A DNA stretch of 38,625 nucleotides from an uncultured Burkholderiales bacterium (lineage in GTDB: Bacteria; Pseudomonadota; Gammaproteobacteria; Burkholderiales; Burkholderiaceae_C). Position 1 is the first letter of the stretch. Each line of letters begins with the position of its first letter. The position numbers and the translations under genes are program-made. A model generated the notes under the pieces. The model did not search any database. It saw only the letters and a program-made list of their open reading frames with translations, and was not told the DNA's origin. The stretch lies in contig CALMIL010000109.1 of the NCBI GenBank assembly GCA_937864005.1, forward strand, positions 1-38,625, given 5' to 3'. Shown piece by piece: positions 21,725-33,549 of the stretch.

Positions 21725-22435
21725 CTATTCCCCGAGCCAGACGACAAAGCCGACGCTCGCCGCGCAAGCCGTGAACAGCACGGCGGCGAACAGCCACAGC
21801 GCCGCGCTGTCGTTGGCCGCCGGCACCCCGGCCGGCAGCAGCTTGTCGCCGCGGATCATCGGGCCGATCAGGTCGCGCTGCCGGCGCACGCGGTAGAAGA
21901 TGATCGCCCCGATGTGCAGCACGACGAGCGCGAGGATCACCCAGCGGCCGATATTCGCGTGGTAGGCGGTCAGCGTCGAACTCGTCGAACCCGCGACCAG
22001 GCGCGCGAGCGGGCCGGCATTCGCGATCTCGTCGTCGGCGAACAGGCCGCTTGCCACCTGCAGCGCCAGAAAGACGAGCATCGCGACGATCGACGCGCTG
22101 CCCAACGGCGTGTGGCCGACGTCGTGGTATTCCTCGCGCCGCGACTGGCCGCGAAGGTAGCGCAGCACCGTGGCAGGGCCGCGCACGAAGGCCGAGAAAC
22201 GCGACCAGCGCCCGCCGACGAACCCCCACAGGATGCGAAAGGCGATCAGCGCGAAGACCGCGTAGCCGAAGCGGAAATGCCACTGCATCGCATTGCCGCC
22301 GATCGAGCCGCTGGCGAACGAGCCGACGACACAGACCGCGAGTGCCCAGTGGAACAGCCGTGTCGGCAAGTCCCAGACGCGCACCGCACGCAGTGCGCCG
22401 CTGCCCGTGCGAGTTGTGCCGGCCTGCCTGCTCAC
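21725..22435 (-). CDS. Di-haem cytochrome b561-type membrane protein
   Basis: This 236-residue inner-membrane protein has about five hydrophobic segments and the four histidines expected to hold two b haems: His29 (PTRLFHW), His53 (MQWHFRFGY), His159 (TAYHANIGRW) and His174 (VVLHIGAIIF). The VWDLPTRLFHW opening is the signature of the prokaryotic cytochrome b561/Ni-hydrogenase cytochrome b family, which carries electrons between the quinone pool and periplasmic partners. There is no ATG; two consecutive GTG codons (22435 and 22438) are both possible, and 22435 is used here with a G-rich region upstream. The gene is divergent from cytochrome c', a pairing that suggests the soluble cytochrome is its partner. 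Confidence 0.88.
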   Translation of the reverse strand: MSRQAGTTRTGSGALRAVRVWDLPTRLFHWALAVCVVGSFASGSIGGNAMQWHFRFGYAVFALIAFRILWGFVGGRWSRFSAFVRGPATVLRYLRGQSRREEYHDVGHTPLGSASIVAMLVFLALQVASGLFADDEIANAGPLARLVAGSTSSTLTAYHANIGRWVILALVVLHIGAIIFYRVRRQRDLIGPMIRGDKLLPAGVPAANDSAALWLFAAVLFTACAASVGFVVWLGE

Positions 22436-22503
22436 CACCTCACCCGCCCCCAAAGTGCCGCAAGGAGTCAACGATAGCGCCAGATCGTGCCGGCCGCACG
22501 CAT

Positions 22504-22545
22504 CGGCGCCCGCACACCGATGCACCCTGGTGCGCGTCGGCGCCG
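22504..22545. promoter_or_regulatory. Nested inverted repeat between cytochrome b561 and cytochrome c' genes
   Basis: CGGCGCC at 22504-22510 is mirrored by GGCGCCG at 22539-22545, and inside it GCACC (22522-22526) is mirrored by GGTGC (22529-22533). The centre is close to the midpoint of the 196-bp divergent gap. It could be an operator shared by both genes or a cruciform; no FNR-type TTGAT-ATCAA site is visible. Confidence 0.3.
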
Positions 22546-22631
22546 CGATTTCCGTAAACTGGCGCGGTTTCGCCACCGCCCGAAATCGCGCTGGCACTTC
22601 ACCCAGCCACGCCTTCCCGGGGAGAAGCAGC

Positions 22632-23099
22632 ATGAATCGTCCGAAGTTCGTCCGTCGCGCGTCCGCGGCTGCCATCGTCGCGCTCGTGGCCGCACTGCCC
22701 GCCGTGGCGCAGTTTGCGAAGCCGGAAGATGCGATCGAATACCGCCAGTCGGTAATGACGGTGATGGGCGCCCACTTCGGGCGGCTCGGCGCGATGGTGC
22801 AGGGCAAGGTGCCGTTCGACGCCAAGGCGGCGGCCGAAAACGCCCACGTGGTGCACGAGATGTCGCTGCTGCCGTTCTCGGCCTTCGGCCCGGGCACCGA
22901 CCTCGGCCACGATACCAAGGCCAAGCCCGCGGTCTGGAAGGATCCGGCCAAGTTCCAGGCTGCGGCGAAGGAAATGCAGCAACAAGTCGTCAAGCTCGAT
23001 GCCGCGGCCAAGGGCGGCAACCTCGATGCGATCAAGACCGCATTCGGCGCCACCGCCAAGGCCTGCAAGTCCTGCCACGACGATTTCCGCGAGAAGTGA
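22632..23099 (+). CDS. Cytochrome c'
   Basis: Cytochromes c' are periplasmic four-helix-bundle haem proteins that bind nitric oxide and carbon monoxide and help resist nitrosative stress. The 155-residue precursor has a signal peptide (positive N-terminus, hydrophobic 12-24, cleavage after AVA26) leaving a mature N-terminal glutamine, then AIEYRQSVMTVMGAHFGRL (helix A with the distal-side residues), VHEMSLLPFSAFGPGTD and the C-terminal haem site CKSCHDDF with Cys145, Cys148 and His149. Position and spacing of the haem motif near the C-terminus are diagnostic. GGGGAG precedes ATG 22632. It converges on metW with 21 bp between stops. Confidence 0.95.
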   Translation: MNRPKFVRRASAAAIVALVAALPAVAQFAKPEDAIEYRQSVMTVMGAHFGRLGAMVQGKVPFDAKAAAENAHVVHEMSLLPFSAFGPGTDLGHDTKAKPAVWKDPAKFQAAAKEMQQQVVKLDAAAKGGNLDAIKTAFGATAKACKSCHDDFREK

Positions 23100-23120
23100 C
23101 GCCGCAGCGCGGCGCCGCCG

Positions 23121-23705
23121 TCAGCCGCGATCGAACTTGAAGACGGCGACGCTGGCGAGCAGATTCGGCCAGTGGCGCACCGCCTGGCCCTGCTGGATGC
23201 CGAAGGCATCGAGGATGCGCAGGCCGTTCTTGCGCGCCAGTACCTCGAAATCGGCGAAGGTGCCGACCCGGATATTGGGCGTGTCGTACCACTGGTAGGG
23301 CAGCGCCTTCGTCACCGGCATGCGCCCGGCGATCACGTGCAGCCGGTTCGGCCAGTGCGCGAAATTCGGGAAGCTGACGATGCCGACGCGGCCGACGCGC
23401 GCCGTCTCGCGCAGCATGTTCTCGGTGTTGCGCAGGTGCTGCATGGTGTCGAGCTGGAGCACGACGTCGAAGCTGCGGTCCTCGAACATCGCCAGCCCCT
23501 CCTCGAGGTTGAGCTGGATGACGTTGACGCCGCGCTGCGCGCAGGCCAGCACGTTGGCGTCGGCGATCTCGACGCCGTAGCCGCTGCAGCCGCGCACATC
23601 GCGCAGATGGGCGAGCAGTTCGCCGCTGCCGCAGCCGAGGTCGAGCACGCGCGAGCCCGCCGGCACGAGCTGCGCGACGAGCTCCATATCGCGGCGCTCG
23701 CTCAC
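23121..23705 (-). CDS. metW: MetW, methionine biosynthesis methyltransferase-like protein
   Basis: MetW is a class I SAM-methyltransferase-fold protein that works with MetX in homoserine acylation in many proteobacteria. The 194-residue protein has the cofactor motif [12 protein letters not shown] at 20-31, then GYGVEI, the MetW-typical [26 protein letters not shown] with the post-I motif, and [14 protein letters not shown] and [12 protein letters not shown], which are family-specific. The GTG start (23705) lies in a GTGA overlap with the metX stop, so the two are translationally coupled. Confidence 0.95.
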   Translation of the reverse strand: MSERRDMELVAQLVPAGSRVLDLGCGSGELLAHLRDVRGCSGYGVEIADANVLACAQRGVNVIQLNLEEGLAMFEDRSFDVVLQLDTMQHLRNTENMLRETARVGRVGIVSFPNFAHWPNRLHVIAGRMPVTKALPYQWYDTPNIRVGTFADFEVLARKNGLRILDAFGIQQGQAVRHWPNLLASVAVFKFDRG

Positions 23706-24835
23706 GCGGAAAGCTCCCGCCAGATGCGTTCGAAGCGCGCGCGCAGCAGCGCGTGGTAGCGCGCGTCGTCGAGAAGGAAGGCGTCGTGGCCGTGCGGGGC
23801 GTCGATCTCGGCATAGCTCACGTCGAGCCGGTTGTCGAGCAGCGCCTTGACGATCTCGCGCGAGCGCGCCGGCGAGAAGCGCCAGTCGGTCGTGAAGCTG
23901 ACGATCTGGAACTTGCACGTCGCGCCGGCGAAGGCGCGCGCGAGGTCGCCGCCGTGCTCGCGCGCCGGGTCGAAATAGTCGAGCGCGCGCGTGATCAGCA
24001 GGTAGGTATTGGCGTCGAAATATTCGCTGAACTTGTCGCCCTGGTGGCGCAGATAGCCTTCGATCTGGAACTCGATCTCCTGCGTCGTGTAGCCGAGCGC
24101 CTCGCTCTTGAGTTCGCGGCCGAACTTGGCCTCCATCGCGTCGCCGCTCAGATAGGTGATGTGGCCGATCATGCGTGCGACGCGCAGGCCGCGCCGCGGC
24201 AGCGTACCGTGCTCGCGGTAGTGGCCGGCGTGGAAATCGGGGTCGGTCACGATCGCGCGGCGCGCGACTTCGTTGAACGCGATATTCTGCGCCGTCAGGT
24301 TCGGCGCGGTCGCGATCGCGATGCAGTTCGCGATCCGCGCCGGCTGGCGCAGCGCCCAGTCGAGCGCCTGCATGCCGCCGAGGCTGCCGCCGATCACGGC
24401 CGCGAGGCGCGCTATGCCGAGCGCGTCGAGCAGCCGCAACTGCGCATCGACCCAGTCCTCGACGGTGACTACGGGGAAGTCGGCGCCGTAGACGCGGCCG
24501 GTCGCCGGATTCGTCGTCGTCGGCCCGGTCGAGCCGAAGCACGAGCCGAGGTTGTTGACGCCGATGACGAAGAAGCGATCCGTATCGAGCGGCTTGCCGG
24601 GGCCGACGAGGTTGTCCCACCAGCCTTCGCTCTTCGTCTCGCCGGCGTAGGTGCCGGCGACGTGGTGCGAGGCGTTCAGCGCATGGCAGACGAGGACCGC
24701 GTTGGAGCGCGCCGCGTCGAGCGTGCCGTAGGTTTCGTAGACCAGCGTGTAGTCGGCAAGCTCGGCGCCGCTGCGCAGGCGCAGCGCGGGCGCGAAGCGC
24801 ATCGACTGCGGCCTGACGTCGCCGACCGATCCCAT
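23702..24835 (-). CDS. metX: Homoserine O-acyltransferase (MetX family)
   Basis: MetX acylates homoserine from acetyl-CoA or succinyl-CoA, the first dedicated step of methionine synthesis. The 377-residue alpha/beta hydrolase has [20 protein letters not shown] near the N-terminus, [12 protein letters not shown], the nucleophile elbow GGSLGGMQ with Ser151, and the triad completed by Asp317 (SFTTDWRF) and His350 (PHGHDAF). Members paired with MetW in betaproteobacteria are reported to be succinyl- rather than acetyl-transferases, so the donor should be regarded as open. ATG 24835 is favoured over in-frame ATG codons further in because it restores the family N-terminal strand, although the ribosome-binding site is weak. 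Confidence 0.95.
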   Translation of the reverse strand: MGSVGDVRPQSMRFAPALRLRSGAELADYTLVYETYGTLDAARSNAVLVCHALNASHHVAGTYAGETKSEGWWDNLVGPGKPLDTDRFFVIGVNNLGSCFGSTGPTTTNPATGRVYGADFPVVTVEDWVDAQLRLLDALGIARLAAVIGGSLGGMQALDWALRQPARIANCIAIATAPNLTAQNIAFNEVARRAIVTDPDFHAGHYREHGTLPRRGLRVARMIGHITYLSGDAMEAKFGRELKSEALGYTTQEIEFQIEGYLRHQGDKFSEYFDANTYLLITRALDYFDPAREHGGDLARAFAGATCKFQIVSFTTDWRFSPARSREIVKALLDNRLDVSYAEIDAPHGHDAFLLDDARYHALLRARFERIWRELSA

Positions 24836-24873
24836 GGGCGCCGGGCGTCGCGAAGGCTCGCCTTGGGCGCCGC

Positions 24874-25488
24874 TCAGACGCGCGGCACCGAATCGACGAA
24901 GCTCTGGCGCGCCTCGAGCTTCGCGGCCAGCCGCGCGAGGTTCGGGTAGGCGCCGCGCCAGTCGATGTGCGGCAGGCGAAAGCCGAGATAGCCGAGCGCA
25001 CAGCCGGTCGCGATATCGGCGAGCGAGAAGTGGTTGCCGACGCACCACGGCTTGTCTCCGAGGCCCTGCGACATCGCGCGCAGCGCGGCCGCGATCCGGC
25101 TTTGCTGGCGCTCGATCCAGGCGCTGCTGCGCTCGCTGTCGGCGCGCCCGGGCCACGTGTTCTCGAGGCGCGCCAGCACCGCGGCGTCGAGCACGCCGTC
25201 GCCGAGCGCCTCCCAAGTGCGCACCTCGGCGCGCTCGCGGCCGCGCTCGGGGATCAGCTTGCCGACCGGCGACAGCGTATCGACATATTCGACGATGACG
25301 CGCGAGTCGAATACCGCCTCGACGCCCTCCATCACGAGGCAGGGCACCTTGCCGAGCGGATTGATCTCGAGCATCGCGTCGCTGCCCCACACGTCCTCGA
25401 GCACGAATTGATAGTCGAGCTTCTTCTCGGCCATCACGATCCGGACCTTGCGGACGTAGGGGCTGGTGAGCGTGCCGATGAGTTTCAT
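24874..25488 (-). CDS. Glutathione S-transferase family protein
   Basis: This 204-residue protein has an N-terminal thioredoxin-like domain ([17 protein letters not shown] with the likely active-site Ser9, [15 protein letters not shown] with the cis-proline, [13 protein letters not shown] with the ESxAI-like glutathione contact) and a C-terminal all-helical domain ([20 protein letters not shown] with the N-capping box). Such proteins conjugate glutathione to electrophiles or reduce peroxides; the substrate is unknown. It lies 38 bp upstream of metX on the same strand, with gshA further upstream. ATG 25488 is preceded by CACCTCAAG, a weak ribosome-binding site. Confidence 0.93.
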   Translation of the reverse strand: MKLIGTLTSPYVRKVRIVMAEKKLDYQFVLEDVWGSDAMLEINPLGKVPCLVMEGVEAVFDSRVIVEYVDTLSPVGKLIPERGRERAEVRTWEALGDGVLDAAVLARLENTWPGRADSERSSAWIERQQSRIAAALRAMSQGLGDKPWCVGNHFSLADIATGCALGYLGFRLPHIDWRGAYPNLARLAAKLEARQSFVDSVPRV

Positions 25489-25669
25489 CTTGAGGTGCGG
25501 GCAGACGGTTCGAAACGATTCTATAGAAGCACTTGGCGCGGGGCGCCAGCCGCCTCGTACCGGCCGCCGCGGCCGGGCCGCGCCAGGCTGCGCACGAAAA
25601 GACCCTCAGCGCCGGCTTGCGCCGCGCAGACGCGCACGCGATCGAAGCGGTCCCGGGCGCGGCCCGCCG

Positions 25670-26965
25670 CTACGCATACGCCTCGGCCTGCGGGTCGGTC
25701 GCCTCGAGCTCGTAGCTCGCCGCAACCATCGCCAGCCGCGCGATCACGCCGTACATGTAGAAGCGGTTCGGCGCGCTCGCGCCCGGCCGCACGCCCGGTC
25801 GCGGCAACTGGCCCGATTCGGCGAATGCAAGCGGGACATAGTGCGAGCCGGGCGCATTCAGGTTCTCGTCCGCGCCGCGCTCGGCGTGCACGCGATAGAA
25901 GCCGCCGATGACGTAGCGGTCGATCATGTAGACGACCGGTTCGGCGACCGCATCGTTGATCCGCTCGTAGGTCGGCACGCCCTCCTGCAGCATCACCTCG
26001 GTGACCTCGAGGCCGTCCTTCAGGTGGCCCATCGCCTCGCGCGCCTTGCGGTCGAGCTCGGTCAGTTCCTTCGCGTCGTGCACCGTCATGATGCCCATGC
26101 CGTAGGTGCCGGCGTCGGCCTTGACGATGACGAAGGGCCGCTCCTGGATGCCGTACTCCTTGTATTTGCGCCGGATCTTGCCGAGCAGCGCGTCGACCTT
26201 GCTCGTCATGCCCTCGGCGCCGCCGCCGGTGAGGAAATTCACCTCGCCGCAGTGCGCGAACATCGGATTGATCAGCCACGGGTCCATGCCCAGCAGCTTG
26301 GCGAACTTCTTCGCGATCTCCTCGTAGGCGTGGAAATGATTCGATTTGCGCCGCACGCCCCAGCCTGCGTGCAGCGGCGGCAGAAGATACTGCTCGTGCA
26401 GGTTCTCGAGCACCTTGGGCGTGCCCGCCGACAAATCGTTGTTGAGCAGGATGGTGCAGGGATCGAACCCCTTCAGGCCGAGCCGCCCGCGGGTGCGCAG
26501 CAGCGGCTCGAGGACGATCTGGCTGCCGTCGGGCAGCGCAAGCTGGGTCGGCGCCTTGACCGTTTCGTCCAGCGTGCCGAGGCGCACATTCAGGCCGGCC
26601 TGATGGAAGATGCGCACCAGGCGTTCCAGATTGCTCAGATAGAAGGCATTGCGCGTCCGGTTCTCGGGGATCAGCAGCAGGTTCTTCGCTTCCGGGCAGA
26701 TCTTCTCGATCGCCGCCATCGCCGCCTGCACCGCCAGCGGCAGCATCTCGGGCGTCAGGTGGTGGAAGCACGACGGGTAGAGGTTGGTATCGACCGGCGC
26801 GAGCTTGAAGCCGGCGTTGCGCAGATCGACCGAGGTGTAGAACGGCGGCGTGTGCTCCATCCACTCGAGCCGGAACCAGCGCTCGATCGCCGGCATCGAC
26901 TCGAGAATGCGCTGCTCGAGCTCGTTGATGGGGCCCGTGAGGGCTGTGATCAGGTGCGGGACCAT
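25670..26965 (-). CDS. gshA: Glutamate-cysteine ligase, betaproteobacterial GshA type
   Basis: GshA joins glutamate and cysteine, the first step of glutathione synthesis. The 431-residue protein belongs to the glutamate-cysteine ligase type first described in Acidithiobacillus, which is unrelated in sequence to E. coli GshA. Recognisable segments are DVDLRNAGFKLAP-like VDLRNAGFKLAPVDTNLYP, NLLLIPENRTRNAFYL, LLNNDLSAGTPKVL, LHAGWGVRRKSNHF, FVIVKADAGTYGMGIMTV and PVVYMIDRYVIGGFYR. The KADAGTYGMG stretch is the ATP-grasp-like nucleotide contact. No gshB follows, since the next gene downstream is the GST 181 bp away; gshB must be elsewhere. Confidence 0.95.
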   Translation of the reverse strand: MVPHLITALTGPINELEQRILESMPAIERWFRLEWMEHTPPFYTSVDLRNAGFKLAPVDTNLYPSCFHHLTPEMLPLAVQAAMAAIEKICPEAKNLLLIPENRTRNAFYLSNLERLVRIFHQAGLNVRLGTLDETVKAPTQLALPDGSQIVLEPLLRTRGRLGLKGFDPCTILLNNDLSAGTPKVLENLHEQYLLPPLHAGWGVRRKSNHFHAYEEIAKKFAKLLGMDPWLINPMFAHCGEVNFLTGGGAEGMTSKVDALLGKIRRKYKEYGIQERPFVIVKADAGTYGMGIMTVHDAKELTELDRKAREAMGHLKDGLEVTEVMLQEGVPTYERINDAVAEPVVYMIDRYVIGGFYRVHAERGADENLNAPGSHYVPLAFAESGQLPRPGVRPGASAPNRFYMYGVIARLAMVAASYELEATDPQAEAYA

Positions 26966-27061
26966 GCGGACGACTCGCTGACGAAAGCCGGTTGCATTCT
27001 AGGCATCTGGCGCCTGTTGCCCGCTTCGCAAGACGTCTCGCAACGCAAATACCCGCCGCAG

Positions 27062-27121
27062 CGGGCTTGCCCGGCAAGCCCGTGCGCACCGGGGCTTTCG
27101 GGCCGGCCGGCCCGGGTGCGC
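27062..27121. repeat. Two palindromes in the amtB-gshA spacer
   Basis: A 10-bp inverted repeat with a 1-base centre (27062-27071 and 27073-27082) is followed by a hairpin with a 7-bp outer stem (27084-27090 with 27115-27121) and a GC-rich interior. With the two hairpins at 27125-27179 they fill most of the 223-bp spacer. Confidence 0.6.
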
Positions 27122-27124
27122 GAA

Positions 27125-27179
27125 GGATGGGCCAGCCGAAGCCGGCCCATCCGTTTCGCGCGGGGCGCAAGCGCCCCGC
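27125..27179 (-). terminator. Tandem hairpins after amtB
   Basis: Ten bases past the amtB stop (read on the - strand) is a 9-bp perfect stem with an AA centre (27160-27168 with 27171-27179), then a second 9-bp stem with a 10-base loop (27125-27133 with 27144-27152) followed by TTCGCGC. They lack a T-run but are the strongest structures between amtB and gshA, so they probably end or stabilise the operon transcript. Confidence 0.55.
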
Positions 27180-27188
27180 TCGCAGCAC

Positions 27189-28556
27189 TCAGCGCAGGCC
27201 GTGATACGCCGTCTCGCCGTGCGAGGTGATGTCCAGACCCTCGCGCTCCTCGTCCTCGGGGACGCGCAGTCCGATCACGAGGTCGACGATCTTGTAGGCG
27301 ACGAAGGCGACCACCCCCGAGACGACGATCGTCGTCAGGATGCCCTTGACCTGGATCACCAGCTGGGCACCGATCGCATAGTCGTCGGCCTTGACGCCGC
27401 CCAGACTGCCGGCCGCGAAGACGGCTGTCAGCAGCGCGCCGACGATGCCGCCGACGCCGTGCACGCCGAAGACATCGAACGAGTCGTCCGCGCCCAGCAT
27501 CTTCTTCAGGCCGTTGACGCCCCACAGGCAGACCAGGCCGGCGATGAGGCCGAGGACGATCGCGCCCATCGGCCCGACGAAGCCGGCCGCCGGCGTCACC
27601 GCCACGAGGCCGGCCACCGCACCCGACGCGGCGCCCAGCATCGAGGCCTTGCCCTTGTGCAGCGCCTCGCCGGCCAGCCACGACAGCGTCGCCGCACCGG
27701 TCGCGAGGATGGTATTGATGAAGGCCAGACCCGCCGCGCCGTTGGCGCCGAGCGCCGAACCGGCGTTGAACCCGAACCAGCCCACCCACAGCAGCGAGGC
27801 ACCGACCATCGTCAGCGTCAGCGAGTGCGGCGTGAACGACTCCCGGCCGTAGCCGGTGCGCTTGCCGAGCACATAGGCACCCACCAGCCCGGCGACACCG
27901 GCGTTGATGTGCACCACCGTGCCGCCCGCGAAGTCGAGCGCGCCGTCCTTGAACAGCCAGCCGTCCGCGGCCCAGACCATGTGCGCGATCGGCACATAGC
28001 TGAACGTGAACCAGATGACCGAGAACAGCAGCACGCCGGCGAACTTGATGCGCTCGGCGTAGGAGCCGACGATCAGCGCGCAGGTGATGGCCGCGAAGGT
28101 CGACTGGAATGCGACGAACACGTACTCGGGGATCGATCCGGAAAGCGTGTCCGGCGTGATGCCCTTCAGGAACAGCTTCTCGAAGCTGCCGAAGATGGGT
28201 CCGCCACCGGCGAACGTGAGGCTGTAGCCGTAGACGGCCCACAGGAACGTGATCAGCGAGAAGATCGTGAACACCTGGACCAGCACCGACAGCATGTTCT
28301 TCGAGCGGGCGAGGCCGCCGTAGAAGAGCGCCAGGCCCGGGATCGTCATCAGGATGACAAGCATGGTCGAGGTCAGCATCCAGGCGGTGTCGCCCGCGCT
28401 GAGCACCACGGCAGGCGCCGAAGCGGCCTCGGCCGGCGCGGCGGCGACCGCCGAGGCGGCCGCCTCGGGCGCGGACGCGGCCTGCGCGAACGCCGCCGCC
28501 GAGAAGCCCAGGGCCGCGAGGCCGAGGGCGAGAGTCGCAATGAGTTTTTTCATCAT
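27189..28556 (-). CDS. amtB: Ammonium transporter AmtB
   Basis: AmtB is a trimeric inner-membrane ammonium channel controlled by GlnK. The 455-residue protein has a cleavable signal peptide (about 1-25), an alanine-rich periplasmic linker, and then eleven membrane helices: DTAWMLTSTMLVILMTIPGL, GGLARSKNMLSVLVQ, the pore histidines in GGTVVHINAGVAGLVG and in GVHGVGGIVGALL. The family GxRV-type cytoplasmic tail is short and contains the DITSHGETAYHGL ending typical of GlnK-regulated forms. The start could be either of two consecutive ATG codons (28556, 28553). It follows glnK by 18 bp. Confidence 0.97.
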   Translation of the reverse strand: MMKKLIATLALGLAALGFSAAAFAQAASAPEAAASAVAAAPAEAASAPAVVLSAGDTAWMLTSTMLVILMTIPGLALFYGGLARSKNMLSVLVQVFTIFSLITFLWAVYGYSLTFAGGGPIFGSFEKLFLKGITPDTLSGSIPEYVFVAFQSTFAAITCALIVGSYAERIKFAGVLLFSVIWFTFSYVPIAHMVWAADGWLFKDGALDFAGGTVVHINAGVAGLVGAYVLGKRTGYGRESFTPHSLTLTMVGASLLWVGWFGFNAGSALGANGAAGLAFINTILATGAATLSWLAGEALHKGKASMLGAASGAVAGLVAVTPAAGFVGPMGAIVLGLIAGLVCLWGVNGLKKMLGADDSFDVFGVHGVGGIVGALLTAVFAAGSLGGVKADDYAIGAQLVIQVKGILTTIVVSGVVAFVAYKIVDLVIGLRVPEDEEREGLDITSHGETAYHGLR

Positions 28557-28574
28557 GGTCGTCGTCCTTGCGCG

Positions 28575-31499
<2,925 letters not shown>

Positions 31500-31513
<14 letters not shown>

Positions 31514-31970
31514 GCGTCGCGCCGTCGATGCGAACGACCGTGCCGGGCTTCCATCCGGGGTCCGTGCTCGTCTCGAAACTGCGCTGGCTGCCGTCCTTTT
31601 GCGTCACGCGGGTGCGCCAGATCGTCTTCGCGCTGCTGCGCTTTTGCACTTCGTTGCCGGCGTAGGCGCCGGCCGCGGCGCCGCCTATCGTCGCCAGCGT
31701 CTTGCCGGTGCCGCCACCGATCTGGTGGCCGAGAACGCCGCCGACGACCGCGCCGCCGACCTTGCCGACGATGCCGCCCTCGCCCTTTTGCTTTTCGGTC
31801 GTGACGGAATCGACGATCGCGCAGCCGTCACACAGGCCGGCAAGGCGCGGTGCGACCGCCGATGCGGGCGCGCTCGCCGCGGGCGTGCCGGTGGCCGCCG
31901 CAACGCCGAGCGCGAGTGCGCCTGCGAGCATGAATATTGCAGCTGAAGGGGCAGCGGTTCGGTTCGGCAT
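31500..31970 (-). CDS. Glycine-zipper 2TM domain protein
   Basis: This 156-residue exported protein has a signal or anchor segment near the N-terminus, then LCDGCAIVDSVTTEKQK, and a glycine-zipper core (GIVGKVGGAVVGGVLGHQIGGG and TLATIGGAAAGAYAGNE) of small residues spaced for helix packing in membranes. It ends with SFETSTDPGWKPGTVVRIDG, a domain common in outer-membrane-associated glycine-zipper proteins (SlyB/PCP-like families). ATG 31970 is preceded by GGAGA. It lies 57 bp downstream of the DUF1501 gene on the same strand, separated by a hairpin (31994-32012). The function is not known; a structural envelope role is inferred. Confidence 0.85.
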
Positions 31971-31993
31971 GCCGGATTCTCCGATCGGTCGGC

Positions 31994-32012
31994 CACGCGC
32001 CGGCGGCGCGTG
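31994..32012 (-). terminator. Hairpin between DUF1501 gene and glycine-zipper gene
   Basis: An 8-bp perfect stem (31994-32001 with 32005-32012) with a 3-base centre lies about 15 bases past the DUF1501 stop. No T-run follows, so partial termination or transcript processing is possible. Confidence 0.4.
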
Positions 32013-32027
32013 CATATTCCAGTCAGC

Positions 32028-33539
32028 CTACCCCAAAAAACCAAGATCGCGCACGCCGGCGCCGAAGTTCCCGAGGTTCGGGAACAGCTCCGGCAGTTGA
32101 CCATCAGGCACGCCGAACCAGCGCGCCAGCGTCGCCGCATACTGGTCGACCGAGACCTCGGGCAGCAGCGTGCCGTTGCCGATCTGGTTCGGGCTCGCGA
32201 AGTTGCCCTTGTCGTCGGCCTGGCTGTAGGCGGGGAAGTTGCCGTACAGATCGCCGCCGCGCACCGCGCCGCCCATCACGAAGTGGTGCGCGCCCCAGCC
32301 GTGGTCGGTGCCGTCGCCGTTGCTCGTGAAGGTGCGGCCGAAGTCGGACGCGGTGAAGGCCGTGACGTCGTTGCCGACGCCCATCGCGGCGAGCGCATCG
32401 TTGAAATAGCGCAGGCCGTGCGACAGGCGCGCCATATTGTCGGCCTGCATCCGGCTCTGGTCGCTGTGGGTGTCGAAGTTGCCCATGCTGACGAAGAACA
32501 CCTGGCGCTGCGCGCCGAGCGCGCCGCGCGCGCCGATGATGCGGGCGACGATCTGCAACTGCTGCGCGAGCGAATTGGTCGACTTCTGGCCCGACAGCGG
32601 GTTGTCGTACTTCAGCAGCGGATCCTGGTCGCTGTTCATCCCGGGCGTGCCGTAGGGCGCCACGTCGCTCGCCGGCAGCGCGGCGGCGAGCCGCGTCTCG
32701 GCGTCGATCGAGCGGCCGACGACGGCGGCATGATCCTGCTCGAACAGGTTCGACGAGCGCGCGCGGCGCATCACGCTGTGCATGCGCGTGAGCGCCTCGG
32801 CCGAGCCGTACAGCGTATTGCCCCAGCTGCCGATGCGGATCGCGCCGCGGCCCGTGACCTGGTACTGCAGCACCGCATTGCCGGCGAGCCAGACCGCGTT
32901 GCCCGAGGTCGAGATGCTCGTGAAGACCGGATGGCGGTTGCCGTCGGCGAGCAGGTCGGCGCCGCGCCCGCCCCATCCCGCGACCGCGCCTTCGGGCGAT
33001 CCGGCCTGCCAGGTCGACGACTGGTCGTTGTGCGAGAAGAGCTTGGCCGGCTTGGCGAACTTGTCGTCGAAATACTGCGCCTTCGAGGTCGGGCGCAGCA
33101 GCGGCCCGACATTCGCGACGACGGCCAGGCGCCGGGCTTCGAACAGCTCGCGTGCGCCTGTCATTACCGGATGCAGCGCGAAGCTGCGGCCCTGGGCGCG
33201 CGCCGGCACGATCGCAAGCACGCCCCCGAGGCGGTCCGGCGAGCCGGCGCCGGCGGACAGCAGCGGCGGCGTTCCGGGCGCGCGCAGCGCGATCTCGTCG
33301 CGCATCGCGAGGTAGTGGTTCCACGACTCGGGATCGGTCGCGAGCACGGTGTTGTAGGCGTCGTTGCCGCCGTACATGAAGATGCACACGAGCGCCTTGT
33401 AGCCGTTCGCCGCCTGCGCCGCCGCATTGCCGACGGTGGCCAGGTTGATGCCAAGGGGTGCCGCGACCGAGGTCGCCGAGAAGGCGCCGAGTTGGCGCAG
33501 GAAGGCGCGCCGCGATGCATTGGAGGGTTGCTGGCTCAT
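32028..33539 (-). CDS. DUF1501 domain protein with twin-arginine signal
   Basis: This 503-residue protein has a Tat-type signal (SRRAFLRQLG with Arg10 and Arg11, then a hydrophobic stretch to about residue 40), so it is predicted to be exported folded. The body is the DUF1501 fold, related to the alkaline-phosphatase/sulfatase superfamily: VCIFMYGGNDAYNTVL at the first strand, FALHPVMTGARELFEARRL, NFDTHSDQ with conserved Asp/His, DFGRTFTSNGDGTDHGWG with Asp and His positions that resemble metal ligands, and GTLLPEVSVDQYAATLARWFG near the C-terminus. Biochemical function is unknown. It follows the DUF1800 gene by 10 bp, the pairing found widely in bacteria. Confidence 0.9.
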   Translation of the reverse strand: MSQQPSNASRRAFLRQLGAFSATSVAAPLGINLATVGNAAAQAANGYKALVCIFMYGGNDAYNTVLATDPESWNHYLAMRDEIALRAPGTPPLLSAGAGSPDRLGGVLAIVPARAQGRSFALHPVMTGARELFEARRLAVVANVGPLLRPTSKAQYFDDKFAKPAKLFSHNDQSSTWQAGSPEGAVAGWGGRGADLLADGNRHPVFTSISTSGNAVWLAGNAVLQYQVTGRGAIRIGSWGNTLYGSAEALTRMHSVMRRARSSNLFEQDHAAVVGRSIDAETRLAAALPASDVAPYGTPGMNSDQDPLLKYDNPLSGQKSTNSLAQQLQIVARIIGARGALGAQRQVFFVSMGNFDTHSDQSRMQADNMARLSHGLRYFNDALAAMGVGNDVTAFTASDFGRTFTSNGDGTDHGWGAHHFVMGGAVRGGDLYGNFPAYSQADDKGNFASPNQIGNGTLLPEVSVDQYAATLARWFGVPDGQLPELFPNLGNFGAGVRDLGFLG

Positions 33540-33549
33540 GCTGCGGCGC

